Positions 41,028 to 49,845 are shown, counted from the first letter of the stretch. The stretch is 56,864 bases of DNA from an uncultured Eubacteriales bacterium (GCA_900548145.1 URJB01000011.1:1-56864); one strand, 5' to 3'. The notes: generated by a model from the sequence alone, not told the origin. Numbers and translations are program-made.

Positions 41028-41056
41028 ATTGTAGGGCTTTTCGTTGATTTGAACAA
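41028..41056 (-). promoter_or_regulatory. Promoter of the catabolic cluster
   Basis: Minus strand TTGTTC (41051-41056), 17-nt spacer, TACAAT (41028-41033), about 55 nt before the isomerase start. An inverted repeat ATACA-TT-TGTAT at 41069-41080, just upstream of the -35, could be an operator. The remaining 41081-41374 stretch is AT-rich with no gene. Confidence 0.55.
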
Positions 41057-41380
41057 TAGTGGAAATCCATACATTTGTATATCAAAATCATAAATTTTCC
41101 TTTTTCGCCTCTTTACGGCAGCAGGCCGCCCAGCCAATACAAAAAGGGAAAAAGTCCGTCAAACCAAGTGTAGGGGCATTTGCAGAAAAATTTTCCATTG
41201 GCCCTTTCTTTTGGTCAACTTTGGAGGTTCCGTCCGATGCGCCGCGACAAGAGGAACGCTTTGATTTTTCAGCGGACAAAACAAAGAAATCCTTGATTTT
41301 CCTATATGTTCATTTGCCGCAGTTGCCGTTACAATCAAAATATAAATTTCGTTTTATTTTTTCAATCGGGAGGGATGAGG

Positions 41381-42490
41381 ATGAATTTTATCAACGCGGG
41401 TGTCATCGGACTGGGCTTCATCGGGCCCCAGCATATAGACGCGATCTGCCGTGCGCCGGACGCAAGACTCGCCGCAGTCTGCGACGCGGATGAGAACGCG
41501 GCCCATGCCGCCGCAGAGCGCTATCATGTGGAAAAAGTATATACCGACTGGCGGCAAATGATCGCTGACCCGGACATTCAGGTCGTCCATAACTGTACGC
41601 CCCATTTTCTGCATGAGGCCATCAACGAAGCCGCCCTCATGGCCGGAAAGCACGTTTATGCCGAAAAACCGCTGGCCCAAAGTGCCGCAGGTGCAAGACG
41701 GCTGATCGGTCTGGCCGGGGAGCACCCCATGGCGCTGGGACTGAACCATCAGTACCGTATGAACGCCGCCGTGCAGGAGATGAAGGCGCGTTTCGCCCAC
41801 GGTCTGCCAGGCCGTCCCCTGATGCTGTGGGGACGCTACCTGCAGGAAAGCGCCTCGCAGGAAACGGATTGGAGCCCCAAAATGGAAAATACCGGTATCG
41901 CCCGGTGCATCAACGACATCGGCATTCATTGGGTGGATACCGCCTGCGCCGTGCTGGGGCAGCCAGTGGCGGAGGTCATGGCAGAGCTGACCACCCACTA
42001 TCCCGTCCGCCGGGGGCCGGATGGGGCAGCGCATCCCATGACAACCGAGGACACCGGCATGATCCTGCTCCGCTTCGCCGATGGTACGCCCGGCCAGCTG
42101 CTGACCAGTAAAGCCTCTAACGGCCATAAAAACGACCTGCGTCTGACGGTGGACTGTGAAAACTATTCCATGGAATGGCGGCAGGAAGAGCCGGATCGCC
42201 TGCGGATCGGTGAAAAAGGCGTCGGTACTTCCGTTATCTATCCGAACCCCCGCACCTGCCAATCGGAAACGAGACCCTACATCACCCTGCCCATAGGGCA
42301 CGTCATGGGATGGGCGGATGCGCTGCGCAATTCCGTGGATGCGTTTTACCGCTCCATTGCAGACGAAAGCTGGCGTACCTCGCCTCAGCCCTACGCTTCC
42401 TTCGAAGACGGCTTCCGGGGCATGGCCTTCGTGGAAGCCTGCGTGCGTTCGTCCAAGGAGCGGCGCTGGGTGAAGGTAGAACAGCTGTAA
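41381..42490 (+). CDS. Gfo/Idh/MocA family oxidoreductase
   Basis: This 369-residue NAD(P)-dependent sugar dehydrogenase-like protein has the Rossmann motif GVIGLGFIGPQH, DPDIQVVHNCTPHFLH, the hallmark HVYAEKPLAQS (catalytic Lys) and INDIGIHWVDTACAVLGQP in the C-terminal domain (Asp and His of the active site). Many relatives act on inositols, N-acetyl sugars or uronates; the substrate is not evident. Start 41381 is preferred over the ATG at 41375 because GGGAGG lies 8 nt upstream of it. It is divergent from the catabolic cluster and may belong to the same regulon. Confidence 0.92.
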   Translation: MNFINAGVIGLGFIGPQHIDAICRAPDARLAAVCDADENAAHAAAERYHVEKVYTDWRQMIADPDIQVVHNCTPHFLHEAINEAALMAGKHVYAEKPLAQSAAGARRLIGLAGEHPMALGLNHQYRMNAAVQEMKARFAHGLPGRPLMLWGRYLQESASQETDWSPKMENTGIARCINDIGIHWVDTACAVLGQPVAEVMAELTTHYPVRRGPDGAAHPMTTEDTGMILLRFADGTPGQLLTSKASNGHKNDLRLTVDCENYSMEWRQEEPDRLRIGEKGVGTSVIYPNPRTCQSETRPYITLPIGHVMGWADALRNSVDAFYRSIADESWRTSPQPYASFEDGFRGMAFVEACVRSSKERRWVKVEQL

Positions 42491-42499
42491 ATGAATCAA

Positions 42500-42546
42500 A
42501 AAAGCAGTGCTCTTCCCTTTTCATCGGGATAGGCGCTGCTTTTGTT
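42500..42546 (+). terminator. Terminator of the Gfo/Idh/MocA gene
   Basis: Stem AAAAGCAGTGC/GCGCTGCTTTT (42500-42510/42533-42543, one G-U) followed by TGTTT, 10 nt after the stop codon. Confidence 0.8.
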
Positions 42547-42654
42547 TCATTTTTGTTTGCCTCCGAGGCTATGTTTTTCTTCGTCAATCGGCATTATTCT
42601 TCCCCTTCGCCCCTGGCCACTGGCCGCAGCGGCCATTCTCAGCCAACCAGCATA

Positions 42655-42766
42655 TCACCACACCAAACCGGCGAGCCGTGGCACCTGTCGTGCCACGGCG
42701 GTAAAACCCCGGCCAACTCTCATGTTGCTCTACGCCCCTGCGCGCAGTGATGGGTGCAGGGCTTTA
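42655..42766 (-). repeat. Repeat family A, copy 6 (3' end of BaiN-like gene)
   Basis: In gene direction the first hairpin GCAGGGC-TAAA-GCCCTGC contains the stop codon TAA in its loop and the last codons in its stem. Then come ACCC, a degenerate GCGCG block, GAGTTGGCCGGGGTTTTACC, the 10-bp GCCGTGGCAC/GTGCCACGGC hairpin and CTCGCCGGTTTGGT. Confidence 0.85.
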
Positions 42767-44032
42767 GCCCTGCCCTGCCAGAAGGCCGGTGGCAAAGGCA
42801 AAAAGAAGATTGTAGCCGCCACAGTCGCCGTCCGCGTCCAGAAGCTCGCCTGTTGCGTATAAGCCAGGGATCAGACGGCTCTCCATCGTGGCAGGATCAA
42901 ATTCAGAGGCGGAAATGCCGCCCGCCGTGACCTGCGCCGCCTCAAAGCCCCGTACCCCGGAAAGTACCAGTCGAAAGTCCCGAATCGCCCGGCTAAGCGC
43001 TCTCACTTCCCCCGCACTCCATTCGGAGACCCGTGTTTCCCCCTGCGGGCTTCCCGCCTGACGGAAAATCTCGTCTGCCAGAGCAGGAACCGCCGCGCCG
43101 GTGAAAAATTGCGCAGCCGTGCGACCGGCCAGTTTTTTCAAACGCTCCTGTAACCACGCACCCAAATCCGTGTCCGCCACGCCGGTCAGCGCTTCTGTCA
43201 AATCGATGGATAACACGCAGCCGGGGCGCACGTTCCGCGCCAGCTGCATGGCGGCGATCCCGCTGACCCCGTCCGCCGTAAATAATAACTCGCCCCGGCG
43301 CTGATCCAGTAGTTTGCCCGCGCTGTCCCATAAAGTCAGCTTCGCCCGGACGCGCTGGCCCGCCAGCTTTTCCGGGATCGGAGCCGCCGTCACCAGCGGG
43401 CAGAGTGCGGGACAGGGCGTATGCAGCGTATGCCCCAACTCGGTCAACAGCCCGTAGGCCGTGCCGTCGGTGCCGTGAGCCGGGGCCGCTGCGCCGCCAA
43501 AGGCCGCGATCACCCGATCCGCCCGAAATCGAACCGGCCGTTCTTCCAGCAGCTCGCCTTTTTTCACCTTGCCGTTCTTTTTGCTTTTTTCCTCGCCGTA
43601 AACGCTTTCCACGCCTTCCAACAGAAAGCCGCTGTCTTCCCGGCGAAGGGCCGTGACGCGCACGTTCTGGCGGCGCTCCACACCCAGCGCATCCATCTGC
43701 GCAAGCAGCGCGTCCACCGCCGCGGAGGCCTGATAACAGGCGGGATAGACCCGGCCTTCGTCCTCCTCGGTCAGGGAAACGCCCGCGTTTTGCAGGAACT
43801 CCTCTACTGCCGGGCGGGGCATATGTTCCAATACCCGCAGGGCAAAATCCGAATCGCCGTAGTAGCGGAGCTCTCCCCGGTTGAGCAGATTGCCCCGTCC
43901 GTTGCCCGCCACGCCCAGCTTTTTCAGGGGCTTTCGGTTCCGATCCAGCACGGTGACCCGGTGGCCGGCCTGTGCGGCGGCGATGGCCGCAGCAGCGCCC
44001 GCCGCGCCGCAGCCAATGACGATCACCTTCAT
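42764..44032 (-). CDS. BaiN-like (HI0933 family) FAD-dependent oxidoreductase
   Basis: This 422-residue flavoprotein has an N-terminal FAD-binding Rossmann fold (VIVIGCGAAGAAAAIAAAQAG), LDRNRKPLKKLGVAGNGRGNLLN, GRVYPACYQASAAVDALL, AAFGGAAAPAHGTDGTAYGL, TAGGISASEFDPATMES and the C-terminal GLYATGELLDADGDCGGYNLLFAFATG, which together define the HI0933/YhiN/BaiN group. Members are NAD(P)/FAD proteins of poorly known function, one being linked to bile-acid dehydroxylation. The start overlaps the stop of the Cys-rich protein gene by one base (TGATG at 44032). The last codons and stop lie inside a family A repeat hairpin. Confidence 0.93.
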   Translation of the reverse strand: MKVIVIGCGAAGAAAAIAAAQAGHRVTVLDRNRKPLKKLGVAGNGRGNLLNRGELRYYGDSDFALRVLEHMPRPAVEEFLQNAGVSLTEEDEGRVYPACYQASAAVDALLAQMDALGVERRQNVRVTALRREDSGFLLEGVESVYGEEKSKKNGKVKKGELLEERPVRFRADRVIAAFGGAAAPAHGTDGTAYGLLTELGHTLHTPCPALCPLVTAAPIPEKLAGQRVRAKLTLWDSAGKLLDQRRGELLFTADGVSGIAAMQLARNVRPGCVLSIDLTEALTGVADTDLGAWLQERLKKLAGRTAAQFFTGAAVPALADEIFRQAGSPQGETRVSEWSAGEVRALSRAIRDFRLVLSGVRGFEAAQVTAGGISASEFDPATMESRLIPGLYATGELLDADGDCGGYNLLFAFATGLLAGQG

Positions 44033-44583
44033 CAGAAGCGCCTCATTTCGTCGATCAGGCGCTGCTCGCCGTACAGCGCCTCCAGCAGATCGGTGTTGCG
44101 CATCATGCGCTCCCCTACCTTGCGGACGGCTTCGGTAAATTCGCCGCTCATGGCCCGCAAACCGCCCATTTCCGGCAGGGGGCAGCAGCACCATGCCCGG
44201 GGGTCGATCTCCGGCACTGCCTTGACCGCCTGTCCGTCCTCCTGTGCGTCCAGCCGAATGCGCAGCGGGAACAACCGACAGGCCAGCGGACGATATTTCC
44301 GGGGGCAGGTTCCTTCGCAGACCAGCCGCTTGCCGCCCTTGTAAAGAGAATCGTCCGGCGACAGATGGAAGGGAAAATCGGGAATGGGCTTGCGGTAGAA
44401 CCACTCTTCATAGGGGAACAGCAGCATTCCGTTTTCGCCGGTCTCGTCGCTTTCGCAGCAGGCCGCGCCGCAGAGCTTGCCGCAGTTGGATTTCAGCGGG
44501 GTCAGATCACCTAGAATTTCGTAACAGTCCCGCAAGGCGCGCACGACGGCGGGGCGGGTAAACAGGGGCATGAATACGGACAT
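44032..44583 (-). CDS. Cys-rich protein, YkgJ-like metal-binding candidate
   Basis: This 183-residue soluble protein has two cysteine clusters: CGKLCGAACC (34-43), then CEGTCPRKYRPLACRLFP and a WCCCPLP near residue 130. The spacing resembles the zinc/iron-chelating YkgJ family (CxxxCxxxCC followed by CRxYPxRPxxCRxFP), found in uncharacterised Fe-S or zinc proteins. It is translationally coupled to the BaiN-like flavoprotein, so the two may form an electron-transfer pair. The function is unknown. Confidence 0.75.
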   Translation of the reverse strand: MSVFMPLFTRPAVVRALRDCYEILGDLTPLKSNCGKLCGAACCESDETGENGMLLFPYEEWFYRKPIPDFPFHLSPDDSLYKGGKRLVCEGTCPRKYRPLACRLFPLRIRLDAQEDGQAVKAVPEIDPRAWCCCPLPEMGGLRAMSGEFTEAVRKVGERMMRNTDLLEALYGEQRLIDEMRRF

Positions 44584-44634
44584 GAAATACGCCTCCCGAA
44601 AAAGATGCCTCTATCTTAGCAGGAACGGGCGGAA

Positions 44635-44663
44635 TTGGCAAGGCGGGCCGGGCGTGCTATACT
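44635..44663 (+). promoter_or_regulatory. Promoter of the pseudouridine synthase gene
   Basis: TTGGCA (44635-44640), 17-nt spacer, TATACT (44658-44663), 34 nt before the start codon. Confidence 0.65.
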
Positions 44664-44697
44664 GTTGGCAGCTTTTCAAAAGAAAGGGGGCGAGACC

Positions 44698-45585
44698 ATG
44701 CCAGAGCTTCGGCTGACGATCCCGGCGGAACTGGACGGGCAGACCGTCCGTCAGGCAGCCATGAAGGGGCTGGGCATGTCCAACGGGCTGTTCAAGCGGG
44801 CCAAGTTTCACGGGCAGGTGCTGCTGGACAGCGTGCCCGTGCTGGCCAACGCCGCCGTTCGGCAGGGCCAGACACTGCTGCTTTTCTTCCCGGAGAAGGA
44901 AAACACCGCCCCCGCGCCGGTGGAGCTGGGGCTGCGGGTCGCCTTTGAAGACGAATACCTGATGATGGTGGATAAGCCTGCGCCCCTGCCCTCGGCTTCC
45001 TCGCCCCGGCAGGCCCTGCCCACGCTGGAAAACGCCGTCTACGCCTATCTGGGCTGCCCGGAGGATTTTGTCTACCGGCCCGTGAACCGGCTGGACAAAG
45101 GCACCAGCGGCCTGATGCTGGTGGCCAAGACCGCCTACGCGCAGGATCAGATGCAGCGGCTTTTACACACTGACCATTTTCAGCGGGAATATCTGGCCGT
45201 CGCCGAAGGAAGGCTGCCCGAAAAGCAAGGGCTGATCGACCTGCCCATCCGCAAGGCCGACGGCGCCACAGTGAAGCGGGAAGTCGGCCCGGGCGGCAAA
45301 GAAGCCCGCACGTGGTACTGGGTGCTGCGGGAGGAAAACGACCGCAGTCTGGTCCGGCTTCGGCTGGATACCGGCCGCACTCATCAGATCCGCGTCCACT
45401 TAAGCGCGCTGGGCTGCCCCATCGTCGGCGATTTTCTCTATGGGACGGAATCGGAGGAACTGCCGGGCCGTTTCGCCCTGCACAGCTTTCGCTGCCGTTT
45501 CCTGCACCCGGTGACAGGCCAATGGGTGGAACGGGAAAGCGACCCGAAGGAGATTTTTGAGCCGCTGCTGAACCGAAAGGCATAA
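44698..45585 (+). CDS. RluA-family 23S rRNA or tRNA pseudouridine synthase
   Basis: This 295-residue protein has an N-terminal S4-like RNA-binding part (LTIPAELDGQTVRQAAMKGLGMSNGLFKRAKF) and an RluA catalytic domain: DEYLMMVDKPAPLPS, the motif II VNRLDKGTSGLMLVAKT with the catalytic Asp (the usual HRLD reads NRLD), and LRLDTGRTHQIRVHLSALGCPIVGD. It isomerises specific uridines in RNA; the target cannot be told. AAAGGGGG lies 8 nt upstream of the ATG. Confidence 0.94.
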   Translation: MPELRLTIPAELDGQTVRQAAMKGLGMSNGLFKRAKFHGQVLLDSVPVLANAAVRQGQTLLLFFPEKENTAPAPVELGLRVAFEDEYLMMVDKPAPLPSASSPRQALPTLENAVYAYLGCPEDFVYRPVNRLDKGTSGLMLVAKTAYAQDQMQRLLHTDHFQREYLAVAEGRLPEKQGLIDLPIRKADGATVKREVGPGGKEARTWYWVLREENDRSLVRLRLDTGRTHQIRVHLSALGCPIVGDFLYGTESEELPGRFALHSFRCRFLHPVTGQWVERESDPKEIFEPLLNRKA

Positions 45586-45589
45586 AAGC

Positions 45590-45621
45590 AACGCCCGCAC
45601 GGATTTTCCCGTGCGGGCGTT
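45590..45621 (+). terminator. Terminator of the pseudouridine synthase gene
   Basis: A perfect 13-bp stem AACGCCCGCACGG (45590-45602/45609-45621), 5 nt after the stop codon; the T tail is weak (TCAAATTG). Confidence 0.75.
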
Positions 45622-45789
45622 CAAATTGTCGAAAAAAACCTGCTTGGCCGCCATCGCCCGCGAACAGCGCTCTGCGGCCCGCTCCCCTACGGGCGCGGGC
45701 TTCGGACTGCGCTGTCGCTGCGCGGCGTGCTCGTCCTCGGTGCTACGCGCCCTTAAACTGGTTCGCGGGGAAAGTGCTGCGGCATCATA

Positions 45790-45930
45790 AGATTTAGGGG
45801 CTCCGCCCCTAAAATCCCGGCAGGCACCGTAGGAAAGCAGGTACCCAGTAGGTACAACCGCCGTAGGCGGTTAGCGACCCGCAGGTGTGGCACGAAACGA
45901 GCAGGGACTATGGCAGTAGTCCCTGCGACG
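45790..45930. repeat. Repeat family B, copy 2
   Basis: The hairpins TAGGGGC-TCC-GCCCCTA (45795-45811), GTACC-CAGTA-GGTAC (45841-45855), AACCGCC-GTA-GGCGGTT (45856-45872) and GCAGGGACTA-TGGCAG-TAGTCCCTGC (45901-45926) repeat the order seen at 144-229. The linkers are conserved but stem pairs are changed on both sides. The 45622-45789 stretch is G/C-rich with imperfect inverted repeats and no gene. Confidence 0.75.
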
Positions 45931-45975
45931 ATTGAGTGGCAGCAGTGCTTCCTGCACCTCCACTTTTTCAGTTTC

Positions 45976-48291
45976 TCAGCAGCCCAGCACCACTTCGATG
46001 CCATAGGCTTCCGGGCGAGCGGTCTCTCCTGATTCGGTCTCCAGCTTCACGCCGTCCTGCCGCACGGTGACGCGGAACGCCTGTCCCCGCCAGTGCAGGG
46101 GGAAGCGCAGCTCCCGCCAGTTTTTCGGCAGATGGGGTTCCAGCCGCAGCTTGTCGCCCACGATGCGCACGCCGCCGAAGCCGTAGACCACGCACTGCCA
46201 GATGCCGCCCATGGACGCCGCGTGAATGCCCGCGTCGGAGGTGGTCATCACCGGGCCAAGGTCGGTTCGGGCAGCACCCTCGAAGAAGGTGTAGGCCATG
46301 TCGTCCAGCCCCAGATCAGCCGCCAGCACGGAGTGGGTGGAACGGCTCAAAGAGGAATCGTGCAGGGTGCGTTCTTCGTAATAGAAGAAGTTCTTCTTTT
46401 TGACCTCCGGGCTGAACAGCTCTTCCAGCAGGAAGAACAGCACCAGCACGTCGGCCTGCTTGCCCACCTGGATCCGGCTGATCTGCTCGAGGTTGTAGTC
46501 GTTGGCGATCGTGCCCACCACGGAAGCCTGCTTGTATTTGGTCAGGTCGATGTGGGTCAGGTCAAAATAGCCGTCGAACTGAGGCAGAATGCCGTCCGCG
46601 CTCTCCCGAGGCAGGTACAGCTTATCCAGCACCTTGCGGATCTTGTCGGCAGATGCGGCAAAGTCCAGCTGCCCGTTCAGCCGCTCGTAGACAGAATCGC
46701 CCCGGGCTTCCAGCTCAGCCATCATTTCCAGCGCCGTGCGCATGTTGTAGGCGGCCATGTAGTTGGTGTAGGCGTTGTTGTCCACATGCTCCTTGTATTC
46801 GTCGGGGCCGATGACGTCGGTATATTCGTAGCGGTCATGCTCCGGCTTCCATTCCGCCCGGCTGGCCCAGAAGCGGGCCGCGTCGATGACGATTTCATAG
46901 CCATAGCGATCCAGGAAATCCTGATCGCCGGTGGCCCGGAAGTACTGCTTCACCGCAAAGGCAATATCCACCGTGATGTGCAGCTCCAGAATGCCCGTCC
47001 AAATTTTGGTGGGCTTGCCGGTGACCACGTCCGCTGCGCCCCAGAGCGGCGTGACCTCGCCGTCGTCCTTCCATGCGGATTCCCACGGATACATCGCACC
47101 CTCGCAGCCGTTTTCGGCGGCTTTTTTCCGGGCACCGGCCAGCGTGTTGTAGCGGTATTCCAGCAGAGTGCGGGCCGCTTTGGGCTGGGTGAGCAGGAAA
47201 TAGGGGAAAACGAAAATTTCCGTATCCCAGAAGGAATGGCCCTTGTAGCCTTCGCCGCTGAGACCCTTGGCCCCGATGCCTACCCGATTGTCATTCTTCA
47301 GGATGAAGCTGTTCATGTGGTACTGAGCGAAACGGATGGCCAGCTGGTCGAATTCGTTTTCGCTGTCGATCTGAATGTCGATCTCCTGCCACAGCTGCTT
47401 CCATGCGTCGGCGCTTTCGGCAAACAGATGGTCATACCCCAGCGCTTCGGCTTCCCGAAGGGCGTTCATGCCCTCTTCTTCCAGATTCTCCACCGAGAAA
47501 GCCTCGTTTTCCCAGCGGGCGTCCCGGCTGGTATACACGGTGCAGAGCTTTTCCATCCGCAGGGTCTGCCCCTGCTTCAGGCAGAAGGAGGCGCGGCTGG
47601 AAATGGTGCGGCGGCCGATGATGGGCAGGCCGTTTTCCTTTCCTTCTTCGCCGTCCACCCAATAGCGGCTGCCCGCAAACTGGCAGCAGGTGACGCCGGA
47701 GTGCAGGGTCTCGCTGGTCATGCGCAGGATGCGAAGGTCGTACAGGCGCTTGGTGCCTTCGTGGAAATGCTGAGAGCCCTCGTTGGTCACCTGACCGTTG
47801 ATGCCGCTTTCCACGGAAAGTTCCACATCGCCGTTCAGCGCTCCGACCTCCATGCACAGACCCAGCACATGCTTGCGGGCCATGGATACGAAGCGGGTGA
47901 AGCGGAAGGCCAGCTTCTTGCCCAGCGGGCTCTGCCACACCAGCGTGCGCTCCACTTCGCCGGTGTGGAGATTCAGCGTGCGCACATATTTTTCCGTTTT
48001 GCCCTCCAGCATGCTGAAGGGATGGCCGTCCACGCGGATCTTCAGCTCCGTCATGTCCGGCAGGTTGGGCAGCTCCGTCACTTCCCTGCCGTCGAAATCA
48101 TCGAAGGTGCCCGTCACCAGCAGATCAGGCGTGCGGCCTACATAGTTTTCCTCCAGCGTAGCCCGCTGGCCCAGATAGCCGTTGCCCTGAGAAAAAATGG
48201 CTTCGCATTTGCCCTGATAGCGGCTGTCGAATTCCGTTTCCGCCACCAGCCAGTTGCGGTCGGGGCCCTGCCCCAGATGGTAGTTCATCAT
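45976..48291 (-). CDS. Glycoside hydrolase family 65 disaccharide phosphorylase
   Basis: This 771-residue cytoplasmic enzyme is the normal length for GH65 (maltose, trehalose, kojibiose or nigerose phosphorylase). An N-terminal super-sandwich domain starts NWLVAETEFDSRYQGKCEAIFSQGNGYLG. The (alpha/alpha)6 barrel has GHSFWDTEIFVFPYFLLTQP and the catalytic acid E498 in YTDVIGPDEYKEHVDNNAYTN. The phosphate-site region is SVVGTIANDYNLEQISRIQVGKQADVLV, and a C-terminal beta domain follows. It splits an alpha-glucoside with phosphate to beta-glucose 1-phosphate; the linkage is undetermined. It is divergent from a LacI regulator that probably controls it. No beta-phosphoglucomutase gene is adjacent. 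Confidence 0.94.
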   Translation of the reverse strand: MMNYHLGQGPDRNWLVAETEFDSRYQGKCEAIFSQGNGYLGQRATLEENYVGRTPDLLVTGTFDDFDGREVTELPNLPDMTELKIRVDGHPFSMLEGKTEKYVRTLNLHTGEVERTLVWQSPLGKKLAFRFTRFVSMARKHVLGLCMEVGALNGDVELSVESGINGQVTNEGSQHFHEGTKRLYDLRILRMTSETLHSGVTCCQFAGSRYWVDGEEGKENGLPIIGRRTISSRASFCLKQGQTLRMEKLCTVYTSRDARWENEAFSVENLEEEGMNALREAEALGYDHLFAESADAWKQLWQEIDIQIDSENEFDQLAIRFAQYHMNSFILKNDNRVGIGAKGLSGEGYKGHSFWDTEIFVFPYFLLTQPKAARTLLEYRYNTLAGARKKAAENGCEGAMYPWESAWKDDGEVTPLWGAADVVTGKPTKIWTGILELHITVDIAFAVKQYFRATGDQDFLDRYGYEIVIDAARFWASRAEWKPEHDRYEYTDVIGPDEYKEHVDNNAYTNYMAAYNMRTALEMMAELEARGDSVYERLNGQLDFAASADKIRKVLDKLYLPRESADGILPQFDGYFDLTHIDLTKYKQASVVGTIANDYNLEQISRIQVGKQADVLVLFFLLEELFSPEVKKKNFFYYEERTLHDSSLSRSTHSVLAADLGLDDMAYTFFEGAARTDLGPVMTTSDAGIHAASMGGIWQCVVYGFGGVRIVGDKLRLEPHLPKNWRELRFPLHWRGQAFRVTVRQDGVKLETESGETARPEAYGIEVVLGC

Positions 48292-48396
48292 TCGTTCGTC
48301 ACCCCTTTACGCCGGTCGCCGCTACGGAAGCCTGCACCTGCTCCTGCGCCAGCATTAGGAAGGGCGCGTCTTTGCGTCCCTTCGTTCTGTTGCCTT

Positions 48397-48425
48397 AGCA
48401 TAGCACAAGCAGAGTCAAGTTTCAA
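48397..48425 (-). promoter_or_regulatory. Promoter of the GH65 phosphorylase gene
   Basis: Minus strand TTGAAA (48420-48425), 17-nt spacer, TATGCT (48397-48402). This leaves a leader of about 100 nt with a short hairpin. Confidence 0.6.
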
Positions 48426-48609
48426 TAGTTTTTTGAAAATATTTTCTGACTTTTTCTCTAAAAATGGGCGAAACGGATGAAAATGCTTGTATTTATCCAT
48501 TTTTGCTTTTTTGAAAATGTCATATTTGGGAAAATAACGGCTATATTCTTCATTTTAGAGAATTTGCCGCCAGAAAGAGCGCTTTTCAGCTGCAAAACCA
48601 TTTCTCTTT

Positions 48610-48700
48610 GTTTCTTTGTGTTTCGTAAAGTTTCAAAATAGCACTTGCAGCCGGCGCATAAAGCTATTATAATGAAACTTGATGAAACAAACCTGAACCA
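48610..48700. promoter_or_regulatory. Cluster of GTTTC/GAAAC half-sites, candidate LacI-family operator region
   Basis: GTTTC occurs at 48610, 48620 and 48630 (10-bp phase), and TGAAAC at 48673-48678 and 48683-48688 (10-bp phase), around the lacI-type gene promoter. The arrangement suggests repressor or activator binding but is not a single clean palindrome. Confidence 0.35.
48645..48673 (+). promoter_or_regulatory. Promoter of the LacI-family regulator gene
   Basis: TTGCAG (48645-48650), 17-nt spacer, TATAAT (48668-48673), about 71 nt before the start codon. Confidence 0.7.
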
Positions 48701-48744
48701 ATTTCGAAACTCAGGAAATTCAACATAGAAACGGAGGGGCATCA

Positions 48745-49776
48745 ATGCCTTCCAACAACCCAACGCCCGGAATCAAAGAATTAGCCGAGAAGCTGGGGCT
48801 TTCCAAGGCCACAGTTTCCAAAGCCCTGAACGGATATTCCCAGGTAAACGCTCAGACCCGGCAGCGGGTGCTGAACGCCGCCGAGGAGATGGGCTATAGC
48901 CTGCCGGAAACAGAGGCCCGTTCCGCCAGAAAAAAACGAATCGGCTGGATCTACGCCACCGCAAGCCACGAGACAAGCATTAGCCAGCTTTCCGTCAGCA
49001 GCGGGTTTCAGGTGGCCTCGCAGCAACACTACGGCAACGAAATGGAACTGATCCTGCTGACTTTGTTCCGAGACATGCCGCAAATGCTTCGGCCCCTGCC
49101 GGATCTGATTACCGATTATCGGCTGGACGGCGTATTCATGAGCGATATTCTGTATGACGAGCGTTACCTGCAGGATGTGGCTGAAGCCGAAGTGCCCATG
49201 ATCCTCTGGGGGCTGCCTTTCTCGCAGGAAAAGAGCAATATTGGGCATGTGACCTACGACGATGTCGTCGGCATCGAGTTGGCCATGCAGCATCTTTTTT
49301 CATTGGGGCACCGCCGCATCGGTTTTTTGACCGGCACCCTGCGCGCCCATGTCAGCAAGCAGCGGCTGGACGGCTACCGGCTGGCGCTGGCCCGTGCCGG
49401 GATCCCATATGACGAGGCGCTGGTCTACGAGGGCGATTATTCCTTTGCCTGCGGCGCGCCTGCCTTTGAAAAGCTCTACGCGCAGGGCGTGACGGCCATC
49501 TGCTGCGCCAGCGACAAGATGGCCGTAGGGGTCATTCAGGCGGCGCAGGCCGCCGGTCTTTCCGTGCCGGAGGACTTTTCCGTCACCGGTTACGACAACG
49601 ATTCCCTTTGCAACAGTATTTATCCCGGTCTGACGACCCTTTCGCAGGATTTTTTCCGCATCGGGCAGGTAGCGGCCACGCTGATGCACTGCCAGCTGCA
49701 CGGGCTGCCCATGGGGCCGGTCTCCATCATTCCGCCGCTGCTGGTGCGCAGCTCCACGGCGGAAGTAAAGTCATAA
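48745..49776 (+). CDS. LacI-family transcriptional regulator
   Basis: This 343-residue protein has an N-terminal helix-turn-helix and hinge (GIKELAEKLGLSKATVSKALNG, then TRQRVLNAAEEMGY) and a periplasmic-binding-like sugar sensor domain (IGFLTGTLRAHVSKQRLDGYRLAL, ITAICCASDKMAVGVIQAAQ-like segment, VTGYDNDSLCNSIYPGLTTLSQDF). The recognition helix ATVSKALN differs from the usual TVSRVLN by Lys and Ala. It faces the GH65 gene across a 453-bp region with candidate operators and is its likely repressor, responding to the disaccharide or its phosphate. GAAACGGAGGGG precedes the ATG. Confidence 0.94.
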   Translation: MPSNNPTPGIKELAEKLGLSKATVSKALNGYSQVNAQTRQRVLNAAEEMGYSLPETEARSARKKRIGWIYATASHETSISQLSVSSGFQVASQQHYGNEMELILLTLFRDMPQMLRPLPDLITDYRLDGVFMSDILYDERYLQDVAEAEVPMILWGLPFSQEKSNIGHVTYDDVVGIELAMQHLFSLGHRRIGFLTGTLRAHVSKQRLDGYRLALARAGIPYDEALVYEGDYSFACGAPAFEKLYAQGVTAICCASDKMAVGVIQAAQAAGLSVPEDFSVTGYDNDSLCNSIYPGLTTLSQDFFRIGQVAATLMHCQLHGLPMGPVSIIPPLLVRSSTAEVKS

Positions 49777-49797
49777 ACTCTCTATAAAAGGATATGC

Positions 49798-49828
49798 AAA
49801 AGCGGCGGAAAAATTTCCCGCCGCTTTT
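49798..49828. terminator. Bidirectional terminator between lacI-type gene and hpt
   Basis: An 11-bp stem AAAAGCGGCGG (49798-49808/49818-49828) with A/T tracts on both sides, between convergent genes. Confidence 0.85.
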
Positions 49829-49845
49829 ACTGTTCGGTTTTCTGC

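Noticed and set aside
48300..48396. A c-di-GMP-I (GEMM) riboswitch in the GH65 leader, because of GGGACGCAAAGAC and GGCAA
   Set aside because: The GNRA-capped hairpin between GGCAAAC and GGGACGCAAAGCC is missing and the second hairpin does not pair as required; the resemblance is limited to one short phrase.
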